The position numbers and the translations under genes are program-made. Positions 1 through 6,278 of a DNA stretch of 7,675 bases are shown in pieces. The DNA comes from Planctomycetota bacterium (GTDB lineage: Bacteria > Planctomycetota > SBBH01 > JACQRN01). Within the stretch, counting starts at the first letter, position 1; each line of letters opens with the position of its first letter. The stretch is from positions 1 through 7,675 of the forward strand of contig JACQRN010000043.1 in the NCBI GenBank assembly GCA_016206515.1, written 5' to 3'. The notes beneath the pieces were generated by a model. The model made no database searches, was not told where the DNA came from, and saw only the letters and a list, made by a program, of their open reading frames with translations.

Positions 1-3
1 GAT

Positions 4-20
4 TATAAGTCCTTAATAAT
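4..20 (+). promoter_or_regulatory. AT-rich start region, possible -10 elements of the kinase gene
   Basis: The first 26 bases are strikingly AT-rich compared with the rest of the window. They contain TATAAG (4-9, five of six matches to TATAAT) and TAATAAT (14-20). No Shine-Dalgarno-like purine run lies before the GTG start at 27. If TAATAA is a -10 element, transcription would begin at about the start codon and give a nearly leaderless message. This is inference: the -35 region would lie outside the window, so the promoter cannot be checked here. Confidence 0.25.
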
Positions 21-26
21 GCGCTT

Positions 27-1511
27 GTGGCTGGCGACCCACTCTACCTATCGATCGATCAAGGCGGCCACGCGACCCGGGCGGTCGTGTTCGACGGGGG
101 GGGGCGCGCCGTCGCTCGCGCGGAGGTCCCCGTCGGCGAGACGCGCCCGACGAGCGACCGGGTGGAGCAGGACCCCCGCGAGATGGCCGCGTCGGTCGGC
201 CGGGTCCTTGTCGAGGCGTCGGCTGCGCTTGGGCGTTGCGCGGCCGACGTCCGGGCGGCGGGGCTGGCGACGCAGAGGTCCAGCGTCGTCTGCTGGGACG
301 CGGTGACCGGCGAGTCCCTCTCCCCGATCCTCTCCTGGCAGGATCGCCGCGCCGCGGCGTGGTTGGCGTCGTTCGCGCCTCACGCGCGAGCCGTGAGGGA
401 GGCGACGGGGCTCGTCCTGTCCCCCCATTACGGCGCCAGCAAGATGCGCTGGTGCCTCGACCATCTCGATCCCGTGAAGCAGGCCCGGAGGGAGGGGCGG
501 CTCCGGATCGGGCCGCTCTCGTCGTTCCTCGTTGCGTCGGTCGCGACGGGGAGGCCGACCCTCGCCGACCCGGCGAACGCCTCGCGCACGCTCCTGTGGA
601 ACCTCCGCGCGGTGGACTGGGACGCCGATCTCTGCTGGCGCTTCGGCGTGCCGCGGGAGGTATTGCCGCACTGCGTCCCGACGCGCCACGCGTACGGCGG
701 GATCCCGTGGGGGGCGGGGACGCTCCCCCTGACGGTCGTCACCGGCGACCAGTCCGCGGCGGTGTTCGCCTGGGGGGTGCCGCGCGCGGACGCCGCGTAC
801 GTCAACCTCGGGACCGGCGCCTTCCTTCAGAGGATCGTCCCGGAGCCGTCGATGTCGGAGGACGGCCTTCTCCGCGGGGTCGTCGCGATCGACGCAGGGC
901 GCGCGACGTACACGCTCGAAGGGACCGTCAACGGCGCCGGAAGCGCCCTGCGCTGGGCCGCGGAGTCGCTCGGGATCCCCCAGATCGAGAAGCGGCTCCC
1001 CGCATGGATGGAGAAGGACCGCGACGTCCCCCTGTTTCTCAACGGCGTCTCCGGACTCGGCGCCCCGTTCTGGGTCGCGGACTTCCCCTCGCGCTTCGTG
1101 GGGGACGGCGCCGCCGCCGCGAAGGCGGTCGCGGTTGCCGAGAGCGTCGTGTTCCTCCTGGCGGAGAATCTGGAGGGAATGCGCACGTTACCGGACCCTC
1201 TGCATCATCTCGTCGTCACCGGGGGGCTCTCCGCGCTCGATGGCATATGCCAGCGCCTCGCCGACGTGACGCATCTGGAGGTCCGCCGCCCCCCCGAGCG
1301 CGAGGCGACCGCCCGCGGCCTGGCGTTTCTCACCGCTGGTCGCCCCCCGGTAGGGCGGGCTTTATGCCCGCCCGGGGATGAACCCCGGGCTACCCATTGG
1401 GCAGAGTGGCAGTCGCCGGAGCCGGAGGTTTTTCGCCCCCGCCCGGGCGCTCCCGTGGCGGGACGGTACGCGGAATGGCGTCGGAAGATGCAGGTGGCTC
1501 TAGGTAGGTAG
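27..1511 (+). CDS. FGGY-family carbohydrate kinase, glycerol-kinase-like
   Basis: This 494-residue ATP-dependent sugar/polyol kinase is close in length to E. coli GlpK (about 500). Visible landmarks are the phosphate loop DQGGHATR (11-18), QRSS (83-86), WQDRR (104-108), SPHYGASK (132-139), SRTLLWNL (186-193), GDQSAA (240-245, with D241 the likely catalytic base), LGTGAF (261-266), EGTVNGAG (298-305), SGLGAPFW (342-349), VTGGLS (397-402) and EATARGLA (426-433). Aligned by eye to E. coli GlpK, R83, W103, D245 and F270 are kept (R84, W104, D241, F266). E84 becomes S85 and Y135 becomes H134. The usual DQGTTSSR loop is also changed. The substrate may therefore be glycerol or another polyol or ketose. 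GTG at 27 is the only start before an in-frame stop at 6-8 that keeps the N-terminal loop. Residues 441-456 are encoded by a palindromic repeat. FGGY membership is secure; the substrate is not. Confidence 0.9.
   Translation: MAGDPLYLSIDQGGHATRAVVFDGGGRAVARAEVPVGETRPTSDRVEQDPREMAASVGRVLVEASAALGRCAADVRAAGLATQRSSVVCWDAVTGESLSPILSWQDRRAAAWLASFAPHARAVREATGLVLSPHYGASKMRWCLDHLDPVKQARREGRLRIGPLSSFLVASVATGRPTLADPANASRTLLWNLRAVDWDADLCWRFGVPREVLPHCVPTRHAYGGIPWGAGTLPLTVVTGDQSAAVFAWGVPRADAAYVNLGTGAFLQRIVPEPSMSEDGLLRGVVAIDAGRATYTLEGTVNGAGSALRWAAESLGIPQIEKRLPAWMEKDRDVPLFLNGVSGLGAPFWVADFPSRFVGDGAAAAKAVAVAESVVFLLAENLEGMRTLPDPLHHLVVTGGLSALDGICQRLADVTHLEVRRPPEREATARGLAFLTAGRPPVGRALCPPGDEPRATHWAEWQSPEPEVFRPRPGAPVAGRYAEWRRKMQVALGR
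1349..1394. repeat. REP-like double-hairpin palindrome inside the kinase gene
   Basis: Two adjacent hairpins are visible. GGGCGGGC (1353-1360) pairs perfectly with GCCCGCCC (1366-1373) across the loop TTTAT. CCCGGGG (1371-1377) pairs with CCCCGGG (1383-1389) across ATGAA. The two stems share bases where they meet. The outer ends GGTAG (1349-1353) and CTACC (1390-1394) are also complementary, so the whole unit can fold as a three-way junction. The layout resembles the dispersed palindromic units (REP or small MITE-like elements) that occur in many copies in some environmental bacterial genomes. I see only this copy here. It is read in frame by the kinase as residues of roughly 441-456. Confidence 0.75.
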
Positions 1512-1573
1512 TTCGGTCGCATTGGTTTCTGTGCCTTGCAAAATTTGTCCGACGCCTCCCGTACCTTGGGCGG

Positions 1574-1918
1574 GTGCGAACACGGTCGGTGATCCAGGGC
1601 GGGCGGATCGAGAGTTCGATCCTGTTCCTTCGAGGGCAGAAAGTGATCCTCGATTCCGCTCTCGCCCGATTGTACGGCGTCGAGACACGGGAGTTGGTCC
1701 AGGCTGTACGCCGCAATCGGAGTCGCTTCCCGGCCGATTTCATTCTTCAACTCACCCGGGCGGAGTGCGACGACTTGAGATCACAATCTGTGATCTCAAG
1801 TGCATGGGGTGGGCGTCGCTATCCGCGGTTCCGGATCGCCTTCGAGGTGATCCGACATCTGATGGAAAAGCCCGAGACGGGCCGGCAGAGAATCGGCTTC
1901 CGGACGGTGGAGAAGTGA
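1574..1918 (+). CDS. ORF6N-domain protein, internally shortened
   Basis: This 114-residue protein opens with a clear ORF6N DNA-binding-type domain (Pfam ORF6N, related to KilA-N phage antirepressor domains). Visible pieces are ILFLRGQKVILDSALARLYG (16-35), ETRELVQAVRRN (37-48), RFPADFILQLT (51-61), LRSQSVISS (68-76) and WGGRRYP (78-84). Family members usually continue with an 'AFTEQG..ML' segment and a coiled coil before ending in an 'FEAIRQLM..P....RIGF'-type tail. Here GGRRYP runs straight into RFRIAFEVIRHLM and RIGF, so the middle part (roughly 70-80 residues by memory of the family) seems to be missing. The reading frame is intact, so it may be a stable short form or a decaying gene. The GTG start at 1574 has no clear ribosome binding site. 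It lies 62 bp after the kinase and 10 bp before the methyltransferase. Such genes often travel with mobile DNA; its own role is unknown. Confidence 0.8.
   Translation: MRTRSVIQGGRIESSILFLRGQKVILDSALARLYGVETRELVQAVRRNRSRFPADFILQLTRAECDDLRSQSVISSAWGGRRYPRFRIAFEVIRHLMEKPETGRQRIGFRTVEK
1773..1801. repeat. Perfect 13-bp inverted repeat inside the ORF6N gene
   Basis: ACTTGAGATCACA (1773-1785) and TGTGATCTCAAGT (1789-1801) are perfect reverse complements separated by ATC. The 29-bp site encodes the LRSQSVISS stretch of the ORF6N protein. It is AT-richer than its surroundings and has the shape of an operator for a dimeric DNA-binding protein, though it would also fold as an RNA hairpin. No T-run follows, so it is not a standard terminator. 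Confidence 0.8.
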
Positions 1919-1928
1919 TCCGGCTACG

Positions 1929-2789
1929 ATGTCATCGGGTCGGCCCATGTCGACGGGACCACGGACGGATTCCCCCTCACCGGACGAACTCGGCGCCCAC
2001 TACGCGGGCGGATACGAGGCCCGGCGCACGGAGACCGGTTACGGGAAGATGGAGCGGGAGCGGTCGATGGAGATCCTCCTGCGGCACCTACCGCGCCCGC
2101 CCGCGGTCGTCCTCGATGTAGGAGGTGGCCCCGGCGTGTACGCCTGCTGGCTTGCGCGGCTCGGATACCCGGTTCACCTGATCGACCCCGTTCCCCTGCA
2201 TGTCGAGCACGCGCGCCGGGCGTCCTCCGCGCAGCCGTCGCATCCGGTCCGAACGGTCGAGGTCGGCGATGCCCGCTCCCTGCCGTGGAAGGACGGCGGC
2301 GCCGACGCGGCGATCCTGTTCGGACCCCTGTACCACCTGACGGAGAGGACGGACCGGGTCCGCGCCTTGAAGGAGGCGCTCCGCGTCCTACGGCCGGGCG
2401 GAGTCCTGTTCGCGGCCGCGGTTTCCCGATTCGCCTCGACGTTCGATGGGGTGTTCCGCGGCTTCCTCGACGACCCGGCATTCGAGCGGATCGCGGAGCG
2501 GGACCGGCGGGACGGCCAGCACCGCAACCCGACCGGGAACCCGGCCTACTTCATGGACACGTTCTTCCACCATCCGGACGAGTTGAAGGCCGAGGTGGCC
2601 GAGGCGGGGTTCCGGGTCCGCGCGGTGTACGGGGTGGAGGGGCCCGGCTGGCTCCTCCAGGATTTCGACAGGCACTGGAACGACGAGGGGCGCCGCCTGC
2701 GGTTGCTGGAGGCCGCCCGTGCGGTCGAGACGGAGCCGTCCCTCCTCGGGATGAGTGCGCACATCCTGGCGGTGGCCGGGCGCGGTTGA
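1929..2789 (+). CDS. Class I SAM-dependent methyltransferase
   Basis: This 286-residue protein has a Rossmann-type methyltransferase fold. SAM-binding motif I is VLDVGGGPGV (61-70). It is followed by an acidic residue at the end of strand 2 (HLID, D86), GDA (113-115) for adenine contact, motif IV-like ILFGPLYHLT (129-138) and the post-motif EALRVLRPGGVLF (149-161). The C-terminal half (about 165-286) includes YFMDTFFHHPDEL (207-219) and AEAGF (224-228) and probably forms the substrate cap. The substrate cannot be told; small-molecule methylation is the usual assignment for such stand-alone proteins. The ATG at 1929 has a GGAG (1909-1912) 16 bases upstream, which is rather far. The ATG at 1947 is an alternative and would remove six residues outside the fold. 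It follows the ORF6N gene by 10 bp and may share its transcript. Confidence 0.85.
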   Translation: MSSGRPMSTGPRTDSPSPDELGAHYAGGYEARRTETGYGKMERERSMEILLRHLPRPPAVVLDVGGGPGVYACWLARLGYPVHLIDPVPLHVEHARRASSAQPSHPVRTVEVGDARSLPWKDGGADAAILFGPLYHLTERTDRVRALKEALRVLRPGGVLFAAAVSRFASTFDGVFRGFLDDPAFERIAERDRRDGQHRNPTGNPAYFMDTFFHHPDELKAEVAEAGFRVRAVYGVEGPGWLLQDFDRHWNDEGRRLRLLEAARAVETEPSLLGMSAHILAVAGRG

Positions 2790-2806
2790 TCCCGGCGGAT
2801 CGGTTT

Positions 2807-2837
2807 TTGGACAGGGGGCAGGGGGGTGTGATAGGGT
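2807..2837 (+). promoter_or_regulatory. Possible promoter of the trehalose gene
   Basis: In the 86-bp gap before the trehalose gene, TTGGAC (2807-2812) resembles a -35 box. A TGTGATAGGGT stretch (2827-2837) could supply an extended -10. GATAGG at 17-bp spacing matches TATAAT at three positions; TAGGGT at 19 bp keeps the first, second and last bases. Both readings are weak, and the call rests mainly on position. Confidence 0.3.
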
Positions 2838-2858
2838 CCGGTGCGGGGTCCGGGTGCG
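2834..2858. repeat. Imperfect tandem duplication in the trehalose-gene leader
   Basis: GGGTCCGGTGCG (2834-2845) is followed directly by GGGTCCGGGTGCG (2846-2858), which differs by one inserted G. The pair lies between the possible promoter and the ATG at 2876. It could be two half-sites for a regulator or a simple slippage duplication in G-rich DNA. Confidence 0.55.
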
Positions 2859-2875
2859 CGCGGCTCCGCGGACCG

Positions 2876-5095
2876 ATGGCGACGAGAACCCTGCTTGTAT
2901 CGAACCGGCTTCCGTTCCGCCTCGTGGCGGGCAAGGGGGGGTACGTCTTCGAGAGGACCGTCGGCGGGCTCGCGACGGCGCTGGAGTCGTATACGCAGAG
3001 GCGCCGGCCGCGCGGGGGGGGGCCGGGGGAATCCCTGTGGGTCGGGTGGCCCGGAGAGCATCCGCCCGTCGCGGCGCAGGGTGCGGTGGCCGAGCGCCTC
3101 CTTGAGGAGCGCCACGCATACCCCGTCTTCGTGGATCCGGCGGAGATGGACCGGTTCTACAACGGGTTCTGCAACGGGACGCTCTGGCCTCTGTTCCACG
3201 GCTTCTCGGGGTACGCGACCTACGAGCCGCGCCACTGGGAGAGCTACCGCGCGATCCAGGAGCGGTTCCGCGACGCCGTCCTGCGCGTGGCCGCCCCCGG
3301 CGACACGGTCTGGATCCACGACTACCACCTGATGCTCCTGCCGAGCCTCCTGCGCGAGGCGAGGCCGCGGATGCGGATCGGGTTCTTCCTCCACATCCCG
3401 TTCCCGGCGTACGCGGTCTTCCGCCTGCTCCCGCGGCGATGGGCGCGGGAGATCCTCCTGGGGCTGTACGGGGCCGACCTCGTCGGGTTCCACACCCACG
3501 AGTACGTGCAGAGCTTCCTCCAGTGCGCCCTGCGCGTGCTCGGGGACGGGCACGACCTCGGCCGGATCGTCGCGCGCGAGCGGTCGCTGCGGGCGGGGGC
3601 GTACCCGATCGGGATCGATGTCGCGCGGCACGCCGCGGCGCCCCGTCGCCGTCGCCGCGCGGCACTCCCCGGGAGAGGGACGGTCGCCCGGATCCTTTCC
3701 GTGGACCGCCTCGACTACACGAAGGGGATCCCGGAGCGCCTTCGCGCGTTCGAGCGATTCCTCGAAAAGTACCCCGCGTGGATCGGGCGCGTCCGCCTGG
3801 CGATGGTGGTTGTTCCCTCCCGGATCGGCGTCGTCGCGTACCGCGATCTGAAGTCCGAGGTGGACCGCGCGGTCGGGCGGATCAACGGCCGGTTCGGCAC
3901 GTCGCGGTGGACGCCCGTGCTGTACCTCTACCGGGCGCTCGACCCGGACGCCCTGGCGGAGGCGTACCGGGAGAGCGACATCGCGCTGGTCACCCCCCTG
4001 CGGGACGGGATGAACCTGGTGGCGATGGAATGGGTCGCCAGTCGCGCACGGAACACCGGGGTCCTGGTCTTGAGCGAGGCCGCCGGTGCCTCGCAGGAGC
4101 TCGCCGAGGCGCTGCAGGTCAATCCGAACGACATGGAGGACGTGGCGGACGCGCTCCACGCCGCCCTGCGGATGCCCCTCTCACGGCAGGCATCGCGGCT
4201 CCGTGCGATGCGCTCGCGCCTGCGGCGGAACGGCGTCGTCCGCTGGGTGGACCATTTTCTCGCGGACCTGGGCTCGGCCTGGGACGACCAGGAGCGGTTG
4301 CGGGCGCGCCTCCTGGGCGGGCCCTCCCGGGACACGCTCGTGGGCGCGTACCGTGGCGCCGACCGGCGCCTGCTGCTGCTGGATTACGACGGCACGCTCG
4401 CGCCGTTCGCGCTCGACCCCCGGGCGGTCCGGCCGGGGCCGGGACTCCTGGGGCTCCTCGGATCCCTCGCGCGGGACCGGCGGACGTCGGTGGCGCTGGT
4501 TTCCGGCCGCGACCGCGCGACCCTCCACCGGTGGTTCGGAGGGACGCCGCTGACGCTGGTCGCGGAGCACGGCGCGTGGGTCTGCCCGCCCGAGGGGCGC
4601 TGGCGGCCGCTCCGCCCGCTCGCCACGGGGTGGAAGAAGGGGATCCGCCCGATCCTCGCGCGCCAGGCCGAGCGTCTGCCGGGGTCCTTCCTGGAGGAGA
4701 AGACGTGCTCGATCGCGTGGCATTTCCGTCCGTGCGATCCGGATCTGGCGGAGGCGCGCGTGCGGGATGTCGCCGACGAGCTGATCCAGTTGACCGCCAA
4801 CCTGGATGTCGGGGTCCTGCTGGGGAACAAGGTGCTCGAGGTGTGCGCCGGCGGGGTGAACAAGGGGGGGGCGGCGAGGATGCTTCTGGACAGGCGCCCC
4901 TTCGACTTCGTCCTGGCCGTCGGGGACGACACGACCGACGAGGAGATGTTCCGCGCGCTGCCGGGGAAGGCGTACTCGATCCGGGTCGGGATGGCGACGT
5001 CCCACGCGAGGTTCAACGTGCGGGGCATCGCGGATGTCCTCGATCTGCTCCGGGACCTTGCCGCTCCCCGCGCGCGGGTGGCCGGATCGCGGTAG
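2876..5095 (+). CDS. otsAB: Bifunctional trehalose-6-phosphate synthase/phosphatase (OtsA-OtsB fusion)
   Basis: This 739-residue protein makes trehalose in the cytoplasm. The N-terminal GT20 domain (about 1-470) joins a nucleotide-sugar-derived glucose to glucose 6-phosphate. The C-terminal HAD phosphatase (about 498-730) removes the phosphate. Synthase landmarks are VSNRLP (8-13), TVGGLATAL (28-36), FYNGFCNGTLWPLFHG (94-109), IHDYHLMLLP (147-156), FFLHIPFP (170-177), SVDRLDYTKGI (275-285) and RDGMNLVAMEW (376-386). Against E. coli OtsA these supply Y95, W104, D149, H173, R278, K283, D377 and E385, all matching known active-site positions. Phosphatase landmarks are DYDGTLAP (503-510), VSGR (542-545), GNKVLEV (650-656) and GDDTTDEEMF (683-692). 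The combined length is close to separate OtsA plus OtsB, with only a short linker. The ATG at 2876 places VSNRLP where the family expects it. No good Shine-Dalgarno is seen; an in-frame GTG at 2828 is a less likely alternative. Confidence 0.96.
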   Translation: MATRTLLVSNRLPFRLVAGKGGYVFERTVGGLATALESYTQRRRPRGGGPGESLWVGWPGEHPPVAAQGAVAERLLEERHAYPVFVDPAEMDRFYNGFCNGTLWPLFHGFSGYATYEPRHWESYRAIQERFRDAVLRVAAPGDTVWIHDYHLMLLPSLLREARPRMRIGFFLHIPFPAYAVFRLLPRRWAREILLGLYGADLVGFHTHEYVQSFLQCALRVLGDGHDLGRIVARERSLRAGAYPIGIDVARHAAAPRRRRRAALPGRGTVARILSVDRLDYTKGIPERLRAFERFLEKYPAWIGRVRLAMVVVPSRIGVVAYRDLKSEVDRAVGRINGRFGTSRWTPVLYLYRALDPDALAEAYRESDIALVTPLRDGMNLVAMEWVASRARNTGVLVLSEAAGASQELAEALQVNPNDMEDVADALHAALRMPLSRQASRLRAMRSRLRRNGVVRWVDHFLADLGSAWDDQERLRARLLGGPSRDTLVGAYRGADRRLLLLDYDGTLAPFALDPRAVRPGPGLLGLLGSLARDRRTSVALVSGRDRATLHRWFGGTPLTLVAEHGAWVCPPEGRWRPLRPLATGWKKGIRPILARQAERLPGSFLEEKTCSIAWHFRPCDPDLAEARVRDVADELIQLTANLDVGVLLGNKVLEVCAGGVNKGGAARMLLDRRPFDFVLAVGDDTTDEEMFRALPGKAYSIRVGMATSHARFNVRGIADVLDLLRDLAAPRARVAGSR

Positions 5096-5105
5096 TCCCG
5101 CCCGT

Positions 5106-6278
5106 TCAGGCGATCGCCAGCGTGGAGGTGTCCGCTACCGCCTTGCGCGCAGGGAGCGCGCCCGCCAGAACGCGCATCACCTTTTGTGCCGTCGCGCGGT
5201 AGCCGGTGAGCTTACCGCCGTAGAGGATGGCGAGGCGCGGGGGGGTGCGCGGGTCGGTCGTCAGCACCACGTCGCGCGGGCGGTGGAACGCCGCCCCCTC
5301 GCCGCGCGGCAGGACGCGCAGGCCAGCGAAGGAGTTCAGGACGCGCGCGGGGCGTTCAGGGAAGTGCCGGTGGAAGACGTCGGTGAGATAGGCGATCTCC
5401 TCCGGTCGAGGCGCGCACGCGTCGGGATGGCCGTTGTACGGCGTCTCGGTCGTTCCGATGAGGATCCGGTCCGGCCTCCCGAACCGCGGCATGACGAACA
5501 CCGCGCGGCGGTCGGAGGGGGACTCGACGTAATAGATACCGCGTCCGATTGTCCCCTCCATCTCGATGTGCGCGCCCTGGACGAGGTCGATCGGCAGGTG
5601 CGGGATGTTCGGGGAGATCCGCGCGAGCGCCTCGTTCGCCCACGGGCCCGCGGCGTTCACGAGGGCGCGCGCGTCGCACTCGGTCTGGCGCCCCTCCGTC
5701 CCGTACCGGACGCGCCAGCCGTGGGGGCGCTCCTCGGCGCCGTCGAACCGCGCGGGGCACTCGACGCGGCACCCAAGCGACTCCGCCGAGCGGACCACGG
5801 CGCGCGTGAGCGCCGCGTCGTCGGTCTGGCCGTCGTGGTAACGGTAGACCGCCTGCAGGCCGTCGGTCGACAGGCCGTCGAGAGCGTCCCACTCGCTACG
5901 CGGGAGCGAAGTGAACCGCGCGTCGCGGCAAAGGTTCCCGAGCAGGGCGTAGAGCGACAGCCCCGCGCGGATCTGCCAGGGGCGGCGCGTCGTCCGGCCG
6001 TAGACCGGGATGTGGAACGGGACCAGCCGCACGAGCCCCGGCGCGATCTGCAGGAGCGTGGATCGCTCCTCGAGCGATTCGCGCACGAGGCCGAACTGCG
6101 CGGTCTCCAGGTACCGCAGCCCCCCGTGGATCAGCTTGCTCGACCGGCTCGACGTCCCGTGCGCGATCGCCTTTGCCTCCAGGAGAAGCACGGAATGTCC
6201 CGCAGCCGCCGCGGCCTGCGCGATCCCCGCGCCGTGGATCCCTCCGCCGATGACGACAAGGTCGTCGAAGGCGGTCAT
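5106..6278 (-). CDS. glpD: FAD-dependent glycerol-3-phosphate dehydrogenase, short GlpD type
   Basis: This 390-residue flavoprotein of the DAO/GlpD family is expected to oxidise glycerol 3-phosphate to dihydroxyacetone phosphate and pass electrons to quinone at the membrane. Visible motifs are the dinucleotide-binding GGGIHGAG (11-18), E34 at the end of the second strand, GTSSRSSKLIHGGLRYLE (41-58, the GlpD signature region), VNAAGPW (207-213), IGTTETPY (274-281), FAGLRVLPR (317-325) and YGGKLTGYR (353-361). E. coli GlpD is about 500 residues. This protein stops soon after the GGKLT motif and therefore lacks the usual C-terminal helical domain. Its start ATG overlaps the stop of the phosphodiesterase gene upstream (ATGA), which argues for translational coupling and a shared pathway. 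It ends 10 bp from the convergent trehalose gene. A related FAD oxidoreductase with another polyol phosphate as substrate is possible. Confidence 0.88.
   Translation of the reverse strand: MTAFDDLVVIGGGIHGAGIAQAAAAAGHSVLLLEAKAIAHGTSSRSSKLIHGGLRYLETAQFGLVRESLEERSTLLQIAPGLVRLVPFHIPVYGRTTRRPWQIRAGLSLYALLGNLCRDARFTSLPRSEWDALDGLSTDGLQAVYRYHDGQTDDAALTRAVVRSAESLGCRVECPARFDGAEERPHGWRVRYGTEGRQTECDARALVNAAGPWANEALARISPNIPHLPIDLVQGAHIEMEGTIGRGIYYVESPSDRRAVFVMPRFGRPDRILIGTTETPYNGHPDACAPRPEEIAYLTDVFHRHFPERPARVLNSFAGLRVLPRGEGAAFHRPRDVVLTTDPRTPPRLAILYGGKLTGYRATAQKVMRVLAGALPARKAVADTSTLAIA

Noticed and set aside
49..60. ATCG tandem repeat near the kinase start
   Set aside because: It spans only about three units of four bases and encodes conserved SIDQ residues, so protein coding explains it.
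2775..2808. Possible terminator after the methyltransferase (GCCGGG / CCCGGC stem and five T's)
   Set aside because: The T-run begins seven bases after the stem, the stem is only 6 bp with a 10-base loop, and the same T's may belong to a -35 box.
2285..2875. Extension of the trehalose synthase start to 2285
   Set aside because: It covers the second half of the methyltransferase in another frame, and the family begins a few residues before VSNRLP.
2546..4159. A 537-codon open frame on the - strand, and similar long frames at 2388-3665 (-) and 3439-5202 (+)
   Set aside because: These shadow the trehalose gene, whose catalytic motifs are all in the chosen frame. High GC makes stop codons rare in other frames.
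5096..5120. Terminator or attachment site between the convergent trehalose and dehydrogenase genes
   Set aside because: The gap is only 10 bp and has no T-run. The palindrome GGCGATCGCC at 5109-5118 is ordinary coding sequence for the dehydrogenase C-terminus.
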